From Planococcus soli (lineage in GTDB: Bacteria; Bacillota; Bacilli; Bacillales_A; Planococcaceae), in NCBI RefSeq assembly GCF_016881065.1, contig NZ_WXYN01000004.1, positions 62,001 to 126,000 of the forward strand: a stretch of DNA of 64,000 nucleotides, written 5' to 3'. Position numbers and translations under genes: made by a program. The notes below the pieces were generated by a model, which worked only from the letters and a program-made list of their open reading frames with translations, ran no database searches and was not told the DNA's origin. Positions 17,589-25,603 of this stretch are shown piece after piece. Within the stretch, counting starts at the first letter, position 1; each line of letters starts with the position of its first letter.

Positions 17589-18077
17589 ATGAAGACAAAA
17601 AAGCTGGTCATTATGTCAATGTTTGTGGCACTTGCAGTCGCAGGTTCCGCAGTCGTGTCCTTTCCGGCAGGGATTGCGCGTGCCTATCCGATCCAGCATG
17701 CACTTAACGTCATAGCGGCTGTGTTCTTCGGTCCAATCCCGGCAGTTACGATAGCTTTTGTGACAGGTGTCGTGCGTGTGATGACTGGCACCGGTTCATT
17801 ATTGGCTTTTCCGGGTGGAATGATCGGGGCCTTGCTAGCTGGGCTCTTGTACAAGATGTCTGGAAAAGTGGGTTTTGCGGCAGTGGGTGAAATGATTGGC
17901 ACCGGCATCATCGCTTCTCTTATTGCCGTTCCGTATGCGAAATTGTTGATGGGCACCGAAACTGCAGCATTTTTCTTCATGCCGCCATTCCTTGTCTCAA
18001 GTATTAGCGGCGCTATTCTGGGTGTCGTGCTGGTTTATAAATTGGAGAAAAGTAAAGTTCGGGATTTATTATATTGA
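17589..18077 (+). CDS. thiW: thiazole ECF transporter S component ThiW
   Basis: A 162-aa membrane protein with five to six hydrophobic segments. It matches the ThiW family: LAVAGSAVVSFPAGIARAYPIQHALNV near the N-terminus, then GPIPAVTIAFVTGVVR and LLAFPGGMIGALLAGLLYK. ThiW is the substrate-binding S component that uses the shared energy-coupling module to import hydroxyethylthiazole. The ATG follows the thiE stop by one base, so it is translationally coupled. Its presence with thiM indicates salvage; no de novo thiazole genes are in the window. Confidence 0.9.
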   Translation: MKTKKLVIMSMFVALAVAGSAVVSFPAGIARAYPIQHALNVIAAVFFGPIPAVTIAFVTGVVRVMTGTGSLLAFPGGMIGALLAGLLYKMSGKVGFAAVGEMIGTGIIASLIAVPYAKLLMGTETAAFFFMPPFLVSSISGAILGVVLVYKLEKSKVRDLLY

Positions 18078-18109
18078 TAGTCCCATACAATGTAGATGGA
18101 TTAACATAA

Positions 18110-18140
18110 GGGCATTAAAGAAAGATAGGGATATGTTAAT
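18110..18140. promoter_or_regulatory. inverted repeat, possible operator
   Basis: ATTAACATA (18110-18118) and TATGTTAAT (18132-18140) form a perfect 9-bp inverted repeat with a 13-bp spacer, 71 bp before the SDR gene. The arms resemble a XerD half-site, but they face each other and no XerC arm is present. More likely an operator for the following gene. Confidence 0.3.
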
Positions 18141-18210
18141 TTAGTCAAATTCAATGAAGTGACAATCGGTTCGTAAGAACCTTGAAAATACTATACGAGG
18201 AGGAGTTACG

Positions 18211-18963
18211 ATGAACAGAACAGTATTGGTAACAGGTAGTAGTAGAGGTTTGGGAGCCTCTATCGTAAAGAAATTGGCACAGCAAGGGTTTAAAGTGGTG
18301 ATCAACTACTATAAGAGCGAAGGTGCCGCTGAAAAACTTGTTTCTGAGCTGGGTAAAGAGAATGCTATTGCAATTCGTGCTGATGTCACAAATCGTAAAG
18401 AAGTTGAAGCCATGGTAAAGAAAGCAACGGAATATTTTGGGCAAATAGATGTCGTAGTCAACAACGCATTGGTAGACTTCAAATTTGATCCAAACAAACA
18501 GAAATCCTTTACAGAACTCACTTGGGAAGATTATCAAAAACAGCTGGATGGTACTTTGAAGGCAGCATTTAATGTAGTTCAAAGCGTAATGCCTCAATAT
18601 ATTGAACGACAAAATGGAAGCATTATCAGTATCGGCACCAATTTATATCAAAATCCTGTTGTACCTTACCACGAATATACAACAGCTAAAGCTGGATTAA
18701 TTGGGTTTACACGTAATATCGCTTCTGAACTAGGAAAATACGGCATAAAAGCAAATGTAGTTTCAGGTGGCTTATTAAAAACGACTGATGCGAGTTCTGT
18801 TACAACCCCAGAAGTATTTGATTTAATTGCTCAATCAACGCCATTGAAGAAAGTAACGACTCCTGAAGATGTAGCTAATATGGTCGCTTATTTATCTTCA
18901 GAAAATGCTGACGGCATCACAGGTCAGAATATAACGATAGACGGCGGGTTGACAATGAACTAA
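18211..18963 (+). CDS. short-chain dehydrogenase (FabG-like)
   Basis: A 250-aa classical SDR. Cofactor motif VTGSSRGLGASIV (TGxxxGxG), VNNALVDF in place of NNAG, catalytic Ser in GSIISIGTN, and YTTAK carrying the catalytic Tyr and Lys. C-terminal TGQNITIDGGLTMN is typical of 3-oxoacyl-ACP-reductase-like members. The substrate is unknown. Ribosome site GAGGAGGAG precedes the ATG. The next gene, a flavin monooxygenase on the same strand 79 bp downstream, may be functionally linked. Confidence 0.85.
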   Translation: MNRTVLVTGSSRGLGASIVKKLAQQGFKVVINYYKSEGAAEKLVSELGKENAIAIRADVTNRKEVEAMVKKATEYFGQIDVVVNNALVDFKFDPNKQKSFTELTWEDYQKQLDGTLKAAFNVVQSVMPQYIERQNGSIISIGTNLYQNPVVPYHEYTTAKAGLIGFTRNIASELGKYGIKANVVSGGLLKTTDASSVTTPEVFDLIAQSTPLKKVTTPEDVANMVAYLSSENADGITGQNITIDGGLTMN

Positions 18964-19042
18964 TAATCTAAATTACAATAAATAATTTTTTGAAAAAGAA
19001 CACTTTAATCAGTTATTCATGACATACGTAGAGGTGTAACGA

Positions 19043-20350
19043 ATGGAAGAAATGCAAGGGAAACAACTACACTTAGGTGTTTTGCTATATGGATGTGGAC
19101 ATCATCAAGCTGCTTGGTTGATGCCTGATTCAAGTATTGAACGCATTGGGGACATTGCTTATTACCAATCCTTAGCACAGTTAGCCGAAACTGGTTGCTT
19201 TGATGCGGTTTTCTTTGCCGACAATCACTCATTCCCGGCTAACGATTCGGATGAAATGCCAGCATTTTGGCTAGATCCAGTGGTCAGTTTAACAGCTATT
19301 TCTCAAGTGACAAATTATGTGGGATTAGTTTCAACAATCTCCAGCACCTTTTCAAATCCTTTTACTGCTTCAAGACAGTTGTTAAGCCTAGATCACATTA
19401 CTAAAGGACGTGTTGGGTGGAATCTTGTTACCTCAATGACGGATGGGGAAGCATTAAATCATAGTATGGAAGAACTGCCTTCCCATGACAAGCGATATGA
19501 AAAAGCTGAGGAATTTGCTGCTTTGATGAATAAGTTATTTCTATCATGGGACAGCAAGGAGTTTCTATATGATCGAGCAGAAAGACAGTTGATTAATCCT
19601 GTAAATATACGACCTGTTAACCACAAGGGTGCCTATTATAAAGTAAAGGGGCCATCCACAACGCCAAAAAGCCCTCAAGGCAAACCAGTAGCAATGCAAG
19701 CAGGGGCCTCTAAGCAAGGTATTGCATTAGCCTCGAAATATGCAGATGCAGTCTATTCTGTATCATGGAACTTAAACCAAGCAAAAAAGTTCCACAAAAA
19801 GTTAGATGAACAGGTTAAGCAAAACAAAGATTGCGAACGATATATCAAAGTATTCCCTGGCTTAGTCACGTATGTAGGTCGTACCCATGAAGAAGCACTT
19901 GCCAAAAAATCAGCATTAGATGAGAAATTACCTGTAGAAACTGCTTTGAAACGGTTGAGTTTCTTTCTTCAACAAGATTGTTCAAATTGGGAAATCGATA
20001 AAAAAGTACCTACCTTACCTCCAGTAGAAGAATTTATGGGGCCAGTTGGAAGATATGAAACAATACTAGAAATTATTAACGATACTCAACCTACAGTAAA
20101 AGAACTATTAGGATATCTTAATGCAGGCGGCGGACACTTCACGTTGATTGGAACTCCCAAAGAAATTGTTGATCAGATAGAGGTTTGGCTTGAGGCGGGT
20201 GTAGCTGACGGGTTTAATCTTATGCCTCCTACCTTACCCGGCAGTTTAGAGGACTTCGTTGACCTCATTGTTCCTGAAATGCAAAAAAGAAACATCTTCA
20301 GAAAGCAATATGAAGGGCGTACTTTCCGCGAACATTTAGGATTAACGTAA
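19043..20350 (+). CDS. flavin-dependent monooxygenase, NtaA/SnaA/DszA family
   Basis: A 435-aa bacterial luciferase-like monooxygenase. The TIM-barrel family features are present: FDAVFFADNHSF, VGLVSTISSTFSNPFTASRQLLSLDHITKGRVGWNLVTSM (residues about 92-130, diagnostic for the NtaA/SnaA/DszA/MoxC group), GKPVAMQAGASKQGIALASKYADAVY, and FNLMPPTLPGSLEDFVD near the C-terminus. Enzymes of this group use FMNH2 and O2 on sulfonates, thioethers, chelators or antibiotics; MoxC (YtnJ) of B. subtilis acts in S-alkylcysteine salvage. The flavin reductase is not nearby. AGAGGTG supports the start. Confidence 0.88.
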   Translation: MEEMQGKQLHLGVLLYGCGHHQAAWLMPDSSIERIGDIAYYQSLAQLAETGCFDAVFFADNHSFPANDSDEMPAFWLDPVVSLTAISQVTNYVGLVSTISSTFSNPFTASRQLLSLDHITKGRVGWNLVTSMTDGEALNHSMEELPSHDKRYEKAEEFAALMNKLFLSWDSKEFLYDRAERQLINPVNIRPVNHKGAYYKVKGPSTTPKSPQGKPVAMQAGASKQGIALASKYADAVYSVSWNLNQAKKFHKKLDEQVKQNKDCERYIKVFPGLVTYVGRTHEEALAKKSALDEKLPVETALKRLSFFLQQDCSNWEIDKKVPTLPPVEEFMGPVGRYETILEIINDTQPTVKELLGYLNAGGGHFTLIGTPKEIVDQIEVWLEAGVADGFNLMPPTLPGSLEDFVDLIVPEMQKRNIFRKQYEGRTFREHLGLT

Positions 20351-20531
20351 ATGTAGTAGTTTGAAGTGACTGAATTAGAGGTGGAGGTCGTTTTTAAAGG
20401 GGCAAGCCATCGGATGAAAGGGGCTTTGCTGCAAAATGAAACAAGTAGAAAAAGGTGCTTTGGCAAGCGAAATTTTTAAGTGCCATTCACTGCATTTTTT
20501 TACTTGCCTAAGCAATTTTCTAATAAGGGAT

Positions 20532-20559
20532 GGTTTACATATCAGCAGTTATCGGAAGT
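20532..20559 (-). other. dif-like Xer site 5 of 5
   Basis: XerD-type arm GGTTTACATAT (20532-20542), spacer CAGCAG (20543-20548), XerC-type arm TTATCGGAAGT (20549-20559). Against the B. subtilis dif arms it agrees at 9 of 11 in both arms, the best overall match of the five. It marks the right-hand end of the accessory-looking segment; no further copy was found up to 64000. The flanking 20351-20531 holds no gene I can support. Confidence 0.62.
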
Positions 20560-20609
20560 TAGTCTGTAGAAGAAATAATAGAATGATTAAGCTACTTATA
20601 CGTATTGAG

Positions 20610-20650
20610 CCCTGAAGGAGGCTACTTTTTAAAAGTTGCCTCCTTCAGGG
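20610..20650. terminator. hairpin beside dif-like site 5
   Basis: CCCTGAAGGAGGC at 20610-20622 pairs with GCCTCCTTCAGGG at 20638-20650. It lies 7 bp beyond the stop of the minus-strand small membrane protein gene and 50 bp from site 5. No clear T-run follows on the minus strand. Confidence 0.7.
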
Positions 20651-20656
20651 TTCATT

Positions 20657-20884
20657 TTACTCACCTTTTTCTTTATAGTCTGGGAAATAACCTAGTATAA
20701 AAGCAAACCCTGAAAAAATAGCTGCTAAAATAATGGTCGGCTGTTTCAATAATTCACTGCTTTGGACTACCATCTCCCCATTTCCAAAGAGCAAGCCAAT
20801 CAATTGGCCTCCTACCATAATTAATCCCAATAAGATTGATGACAGCAAACAAATTACAAAGAGTCGTTCCAGTAGAAGTTGCAT
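20657..20884 (-). CDS. small two-helix membrane protein (permease partner)
   Basis: A 75-aa protein with two hydrophobic helices (ICLLSSILLGLIMVGGQLIGLLF and TIILAAIFSGFAFILGYF) and a charged tail. It begins 16 bp after the stop of the TRAP-type large permease gene, with a perfect AAGGAGG, so it is almost certainly part of the same operon. TRAP systems need a four-helix small subunit (DctQ); this protein is only half that size, so it may be a reduced or unrelated accessory subunit. Not recognised by family. Confidence 0.7.
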   Translation of the reverse strand: MQLLLERLFVICLLSSILLGLIMVGGQLIGLLFGNGEMVVQSSELLKQPTIILAAIFSGFAFILGYFPDYKEKGE

Positions 20885-20899
20885 TTTGATAGTTCCTCC

Positions 20900-22240
20900 T
20901 TAAATTGGTAATATTCCCATTCCTATTAACCAGCCTATAAAAATAACGGGGCAAGCATAATAGGTTATCAACATAACAAATGTCTTTTCAGGTCTTGCTC
21001 CAACAATTCCAGAAGCAATGTATATCGATCCGGAAGCTGGAGGCATTTGTGCCGAGGTCGAAGCAAAAGTCATGACCACTACTGCGGAAATCAATGGGGA
21101 GAATCCGCTGGATGCCAGTATTTCGTAGGAGACTAATCCTACTGCGGTCAGTGTTCCAGTTGACGTCAAGGGTCCTGCAATAGCTGTAACCCCTATACCT
21201 ATTATTAAAAGAGTTAACCATTTAGGGGTGTTAACTGCACCCATTAGCTGTGCAATATTATCAGATAAACCTAAAGCTGTTAATACTTCACTTGAAGCAA
21301 CTGCAAAAAATATCAATGCTCCAATAACTGTAAAACGAGGAATGGCTTTTTTTATAAATTCAAACAAACCTGATACAGATGTTGGCACATATTTTCTACC
21401 CAGTAAAAAGGCGATTGCAATCATTAAAGTAGGGATCCAAACTACTATATCAATGCTGTCTAAAGCTTCCTCCCCTAAAGATGGCACGCTGGCTATAAAA
21501 TCACTTAAAGGTCCAATTGTTAAAACTAATGGAACGATTGCACCCAAATAAATGAGAATAGAAGTCCATCCATCTTTTAACGAAACACTTAAAGGATTTA
21601 ATGACTCTGCTGGAAAGGCTTTAATGTTCTGCTTTTTAACAAAATAACCAATCATGATCAATCGATGTAAAAATTGATATGCACCGGCAATTAATAAAGC
21701 GATGAAAAACTCACCGGTTGTAATAGCGGCGGCTACCGGTGCAAAACCAAGAATGATAAACATGGAAGAAGTAGGCGGCAAAGCTGATGCCATCCCTCCA
21801 TTTCCTACCAAAACAGTAGCTGCTATTTCTTTATTCCATTTATTTCGAAGCATCCAAGGACCTGTAATAGATCCCGTTGCAGCTGTATTTCCTGAATCTC
21901 CTCCAGATAATGTCCCCATCACAGAAGAGCCAACTGCATCCATAATAGCTGGCGCTCCTGGAAGTCGCCCCACTAACGAATTTAAAATAGCCAGAAGCCG
22001 TTCTACTATGCCAAACTTATCAATCACATAAGCCATGAATACAAAAGCAATAGCAGCATAAAGTACAGAGAACGTGGAAGCAAAGCCAATTCCTTGCATA
22101 AACAAGGAGGGCGCTTCTAATCCTCCCAAAGGAACAATTGCTAAGAATCCGATTAAAGCAGCTTCTCCAAGGTTCCTTCTTAACTTAATTCTCCAAAAAA
22201 CTAAAACGCTTACAAAAACAACGAGAGCAATAATGCCCAT
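20900..22240 (-). CDS. TRAP-type large permease (DctM-like)
   Basis: A 446-aa membrane protein with about 11-12 helices. Homology to DctM is visible in DKFGIVERLLAILNSLVGRLPGAPA, the discontinuous helix region MGTLSGGDSGNTAATGSITGPWML, and GGMASALPPTSSMFII. TRAP transporters import carboxylates with a Na+ gradient and a binding protein; no binding protein gene is visible nearby, so this may be a member working without one or with a distant one. AGGGAGG precedes the ATG. Neighbouring RraA-like and dehydrogenase genes point to uptake of a hydroxy-carboxylic acid. Confidence 0.82.
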   Translation of the reverse strand: MGIIALVVFVSVLVFWRIKLRRNLGEAALIGFLAIVPLGGLEAPSLFMQGIGFASTFSVLYAAIAFVFMAYVIDKFGIVERLLAILNSLVGRLPGAPAIMDAVGSSVMGTLSGGDSGNTAATGSITGPWMLRNKWNKEIAATVLVGNGGMASALPPTSSMFIILGFAPVAAAITTGEFFIALLIAGAYQFLHRLIMIGYFVKKQNIKAFPAESLNPLSVSLKDGWTSILIYLGAIVPLVLTIGPLSDFIASVPSLGEEALDSIDIVVWIPTLMIAIAFLLGRKYVPTSVSGLFEFIKKAIPRFTVIGALIFFAVASSEVLTALGLSDNIAQLMGAVNTPKWLTLLIIGIGVTAIAGPLTSTGTLTAVGLVSYEILASSGFSPLISAVVVMTFASTSAQMPPASGSIYIASGIVGARPEKTFVMLITYYACPVIFIGWLIGMGILPI

Positions 22241-22261
22241 TGAAAATCCTCCCTAGAATAA

Positions 22262-23134
22262 TTATTCTCCTTGATTGATTAGCTGCATCACTTGCTTCCA
22301 ATGCGTCGGTGCTTTTCCATGAAACTTTTCTTTTAGATCTGCATTGGATATACTCATTAATTTATCGCGAGTAGCTCTGGTCATTTGAGGCTCTACGCCG
22401 TTTTCCAACATAAAAGCGATCACATTTTCCATTTCTTTTACTCGTCTTTCTGAATGGAGTACATTTCCTGTAATCAAGCGATTGATTACATTCTCAAAAG
22501 GTTCTTTATCAATGGTAGCGGTAATGGAATCTAAAATCGTCTCATCCAATTCCAGTTTTTCTGCTATTTCCATCACTTCATGAAGAAGGGTGGAGAGGCC
22601 TTTCGTGAAGATGCTTCGGATAAATTTGATGTTCGTGGCATCTCCTGCAAGCTCACTGACGTATGCAAGATTCATATCCAATTCTTTGCCCAACTTTATA
22701 AAACTTTTCGATTCGATACCGCTTATCATCATTGGTACTTTATGCTGGTTTCCTTTTAATGGTCCCATAATAGCAGCATCAACAAATCGTCTGTTTTCGG
22801 CGGTCATTTCTTCACTGATTTGTTTCTTGGTTTCTGAAGAAGCCGTTGTAAGATCTACATATATGGTTGTACTGGTTAAGGCGGACCAAACTGACTTCCA
22901 TGCATCATATGAATATGGGGCTGGAACGGCTATAAATAAGACATCCAGTTCTTGTTGTGCCACTTTTAAGGGGCTGTCAAAAAGGGTAGCCTGCGCTTCT
23001 TCGGCTCGACTCTTCGTCTCTATTTTTTCGTATAAATGATCGTAAACAAATATTTTATGGCGGCTGTCATGAGAAATGAACCCTTTTGCCATTTCGTATC
23101 CTACCTCACCAAATCCTATAAAACCAATATTCAT
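22262..23134 (-). CDS. NAD(P)-dependent dehydrogenase with DUF1932-type C-terminus
   Basis: A 290-aa beta-hydroxyacid-dehydrogenase-type enzyme. An N-terminal Rossmann fold starts MNIGFIGFGEVGYEMAKGF (GxGxxG). DLTTASSETKK is followed by FVDAAIMGPLKGNQHKVPMMISG, the usual substrate loop, and the all-helical C-terminal half resembles the DUF1932/6-phosphogluconate-dehydrogenase-like domain. The expected catalytic Lys lies near NIKFIRSIFTKG. I chose ATG 23134 (GAAAGGGG upstream); the frame opens 20 codons earlier. It lies between the RraA-like and TRAP genes in one operon, suggesting oxidation of an imported hydroxy acid before aldol cleavage. Confidence 0.82.
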   Translation of the reverse strand: MNIGFIGFGEVGYEMAKGFISHDSRHKIFVYDHLYEKIETKSRAEEAQATLFDSPLKVAQQELDVLFIAVPAPYSYDAWKSVWSALTSTTIYVDLTTASSETKKQISEEMTAENRRFVDAAIMGPLKGNQHKVPMMISGIESKSFIKLGKELDMNLAYVSELAGDATNIKFIRSIFTKGLSTLLHEVMEIAEKLELDETILDSITATIDKEPFENVINRLITGNVLHSERRVKEMENVIAFMLENGVEPQMTRATRDKLMSISNADLKEKFHGKAPTHWKQVMQLINQGE

Positions 23135-23157
23135 TTTAATAGCCCCTTTCCTGAAAA

Positions 23158-23835
23158 TTATAGCTTGTATTTTTTTAGTTTCTCCTGCAGCCACCCGGGT
23201 TCGATTGCAGATTTGTCTCCTGTGCTTTCTTGCTTTTGGTAGCGACTGATGGTTTCAAGACGATTTAGTTCGTACGCCAATTTTTTTTCGGCTTTTTCAA
23301 CGATCTCTTCGGCATTCTCGCGAGGGACAATCACCACACCATCTTCATCTGCAACGATGTAATCGTGAGGAGAAACAATTGCTCCTGCACATGTAATCGT
23401 TGTATCAAATGAGCCAGGACCTTCTTTGCTGGGGCCGGAAGATAAAAACCCTTTCGCGTATATTTGAATTTTCAACTGGCCAAGCTCTTGTTTATCCCGT
23501 ACAAGTCCATCAATTACAATTCCTTTGATTCCTAATACTTCAGCAGCCCCAGCCATAAGTTCTCCTAAGTAAGCTGCTTCTTTATAATCCTGTCCATCAA
23601 CCACAATGATATCGTCAGGTTCTACTTGATAAATGGCATGATGCAAAAACAAATTATCTCCTTTAGGCAAGGAGACGGTTCTGACACGCCCCACTAGCGG
23701 CTCAGCGTAATTCACTGCTTTTACACGGTAATCCATTACGTTGTTAATAGTCATCACATCTGCAAAAATGGAAGAGCTGATTTTCTTCATTCGTGCTATT
23801 AAATGAGAAGTATTATCTGAGTGAGAGCTTTTCAT
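23158..23835 (-). CDS. RraA-like / HMG aldolase family protein
   Basis: A 225-aa member of the RraA-like superfamily. The signature GELMAGAAEVLGIKGIVIDGLVRD contains the conserved Gly loop and the Arg-Asp pair that bind pyruvate and the metal in 4-hydroxy-4-methyl-2-oxoglutarate/4-carboxy-4-hydroxy-2-oxoadipate aldolases. DGQDYKEAAYLG and HDYIVADEDGVVIVP are further family blocks. Given the catabolic neighbours it is more likely a pyruvate-releasing aldolase than a regulator of RNase E. Start ATG 23835 follows AGAGGTGA. It is the first gene of the minus-strand operon, directly behind the twin operators. Confidence 0.85.
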   Translation of the reverse strand: MKSSHSDNTSHLIARMKKISSSIFADVMTINNVMDYRVKAVNYAEPLVGRVRTVSLPKGDNLFLHHAIYQVEPDDIIVVDGQDYKEAAYLGELMAGAAEVLGIKGIVIDGLVRDKQELGQLKIQIYAKGFLSSGPSKEGPGSFDTTITCAGAIVSPHDYIVADEDGVVIVPRENAEEIVEKAEKKLAYELNRLETISRYQKQESTGDKSAIEPGWLQEKLKKYKL

Positions 23836-23847
23836 AGAATCACCTCT

Positions 23848-23892
23848 AGTAATATTTATTACTTTATTCAAAATAAAGTAATTTTTATTACT
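23848..23892. promoter_or_regulatory. twin palindromic operators before the RraA operon
   Basis: Two perfect palindromes of the form AGTAAT, N4, ATTACT lie at 23848-23863 and 23877-23892, 29 bp centre to centre. Between them ATTACTTTAT and ATAAAGTAAT also form a 10-bp inverted repeat around TCAAA. The left copy abuts the ribosome site of the RraA-like gene. These are the likely binding sites of the adjacent RpiR regulator. Confidence 0.65.
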
Positions 23893-23947
23893 ATATCAAT
23901 TACATTTGAAAATGTAAACCTTTACATAATAAATAGTTAAAATAAAA

Positions 23948-23986
23948 AAACTTTTCAAATGACTTAACAAGTCATTTGAAAAGTTT
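23948..23986 (-). terminator. terminator of the rpiR-type gene
   Basis: An 18-bp perfect stem (AAACTTTTCAAATGACTT at 23948-23965 with its complement at 23969-23986) has a 3-nt loop and, on the minus strand, a following T-run. It separates the regulator from the RraA operon. Confidence 0.88.
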
Positions 23987-24024
23987 CAATTTTATATATG
24001 TACATGAAAGATATCTATGAGCAG

Positions 24025-24885
24025 CTATTCATGACCCGGCATTTCATGGTAATTCATATTTGTTAACACATCATTTATTTGGTCCAAACGTTTTTTCGCT
24101 TTTTCTGATTGGCTCAATGCTGTTGCATTAATAAGATAATCCGCTGCCACCATTGATGCAATAGGGGAGTTGTGGAAAGCAAGACTGGAAGAATCACAAA
24201 TAAGAGCGATGTCAGCATATTCTATAATAGGAGAGGAATAACTATCGGTAATGGCGACGATTTGGACGCCGCGTTCTTTGGCTGCTTTTATAAAGTCGAT
24301 AATTCGCTTCGCATAACGTGGGAAACTTGTTGCTATGATCAAGTCTTGCGGCTGCATTGTTATGACTTCGTCTACCCAATCGCTAGTATCAGCGATTATC
24401 AGTTTACAGTTTCCTAATGTTCTGTTCAGACCATGACTTAAATATTGACCGACGGGGAGCCCACTGCGCACGCTTGTGCAATAAATCTGGTTGGAAGAAG
24501 TAATTTTTTTCACTACTTCATCGAGCTGATCTTTAGACATTTGTTCCGTCATTTTTTGAATGTGGTGAAGATGATGCGTAATTGTGTTATCCCATAAATC
24601 ATCTTCATTCATGTTCTCTAAATTGAGCTTCAATCGATTTTGTGGAGCTGTCTGATCCCGCAATAATTGCTGCAAACCCTTTTGGAATTCACTATAGCCC
24701 TTGTACCCTAAATTTGAAGTTAACCGCATAATTGTAGTGGTACTTGTATTCACGCGTTGGGCTAATTGGTTAATAGTAAGAAAAGCTACATCCGAAGAGT
24801 TTTTCAAAATATAGTCCGCAATGGCTCGCTGAGCATTTGTTAATTGTGATAAATTTTCTTTTATAATGATAAGAGGATCTGTCAT
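24025..24885 (-). CDS. MurR/RpiR-family transcription regulator
   Basis: A 286-aa regulator with an N-terminal HTH (LTNAQRAIADYILKNSSDVAFLTINQLAQRVNTSTTTIMRLTSNLGYKGYSEFQ, residues 15-68) and a C-terminal SIS sugar-isomerase-like domain (about 120-270: IYCTSVRSGLPVGQYLSHGL, DLIIATSFPRYAKRIIDFIKAAKERGVQIVAITDS). RpiR proteins sense a phosphorylated sugar or sugar acid through SIS. It is transcribed in the same direction as the RraA/dehydrogenase/TRAP operon but has its own terminator. The AGTAAT palindromes next to it suggest it controls that operon. Confidence 0.9.
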   Translation of the reverse strand: MTDPLIIIKENLSQLTNAQRAIADYILKNSSDVAFLTINQLAQRVNTSTTTIMRLTSNLGYKGYSEFQKGLQQLLRDQTAPQNRLKLNLENMNEDDLWDNTITHHLHHIQKMTEQMSKDQLDEVVKKITSSNQIYCTSVRSGLPVGQYLSHGLNRTLGNCKLIIADTSDWVDEVITMQPQDLIIATSFPRYAKRIIDFIKAAKERGVQIVAITDSYSSPIIEYADIALICDSSSLAFHNSPIASMVAADYLINATALSQSEKAKKRLDQINDVLTNMNYHEMPGHE

Positions 24886-25112
24886 TTTATTCTCCTTCTT
24901 TTATTCTCTAGTATCTATCTTTTATAGGTTTCTTACAGTCTACTACATTTCATTAATAAACTTCATTTCAGCGAAGAGGCTAAAAGAGAGCTGATTGGAG
25001 GCTAAAACTTTTTCAGCCAATAGATCTATAGAATTCTGGATTTTCTTTTTTATAGTTCTTCTTAAAAAAAGTTTTCAAAATAGAGCAATCACTACTTTTA
25101 ATGGGTATAATA

Positions 25113-25126
25113 AGAACAAATGTTCT
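25113..25126 (+). promoter_or_regulatory. LexA (DinR) box
   Basis: AGAACAAATGTTCT is a perfect GAAC-N4-GTTC palindrome matching the Gram-positive SOS box. TATAAT overlaps its left edge (25107-25112) and the yolD-like gene starts 22 bp downstream, an ideal repressor position. Confidence 0.8.
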
Positions 25127-25147
25127 TATTTAAAAGGAGTGAAAAAT

Positions 25148-25492
25148 ATGGAAGAAAGAAGCAGTACCGGCAAAAGTTATTTAAGAAGGCAAACACGATG
25201 GGACGGACTTTTCGTATCGGAACATGCTTGGGATTTCAACAACGATGCTGTTAATGATCCGCAGCCGATGCTCAGTGCCGATGAACAAGGGGCCATCATT
25301 GATATGCTGATAGTAGCCTGTGAGCGTAAGTGCGCCGTGTTTATCCAATCCTGGCAAGAACGACATTTCCACTATTATCGTTGCACGATTCAAAAGCTGG
25401 ATCAGGAGCAGTGGACCATCACGTATGAAGATTCGTTCGGTGAACGGCAACTTGCAATCGGTATGATTACTTCAATACATATGCTTGACTGA
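25148..25492 (+). CDS. YolD-like protein
   Basis: A 114-aa YolD-like family protein. Features: RRQTRWDGLFVSEHAWDFNND near the N-terminus (shortened RGMMKWQPFASLPEQ-type motif), a central domain with MLSADEQGAIIDMLI and a C-terminal beta-rich WYL/Sm-like part (HYYRCTIQKLD, WTITYEDSFGERQLAIGMITSIHML). In Bacillus, yolD genes usually precede the UvrX-type Y-family polymerase and are SOS-induced. Here the SOS box is kept but no polymerase gene follows. The start is fixed by AAAAGGAG; the frame opens 51 codons earlier without a ribosome site. Confidence 0.8.
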   Translation: MEERSSTGKSYLRRQTRWDGLFVSEHAWDFNNDAVNDPQPMLSADEQGAIIDMLIVACERKCAVFIQSWQERHFHYYRCTIQKLDQEQWTITYEDSFGERQLAIGMITSIHMLD

Positions 25493-25603
25493 AGGAAGGC
25501 GAACAACAGGAATGGCCCATTTTTAGCGAGAGGAATATACCAGATCGATTTCTTGAATTTTTCATCTGGCTTTTAACGTCAAAGTAGGATCACGGACGCT
25601 ATA

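Noticed and set aside
18110-18140. Inverted ATTAACATA arms as a sixth Xer site
   Set aside because: Both arms are XerD-like and face each other over 13 bp; no XerC arm and wrong spacer, so an operator is more likely.
20351-20466. Short coding frame after the monooxygenase gene
   Set aside because: Some codon-like pattern, but it is short, has no ribosome site and no recognisable motif.
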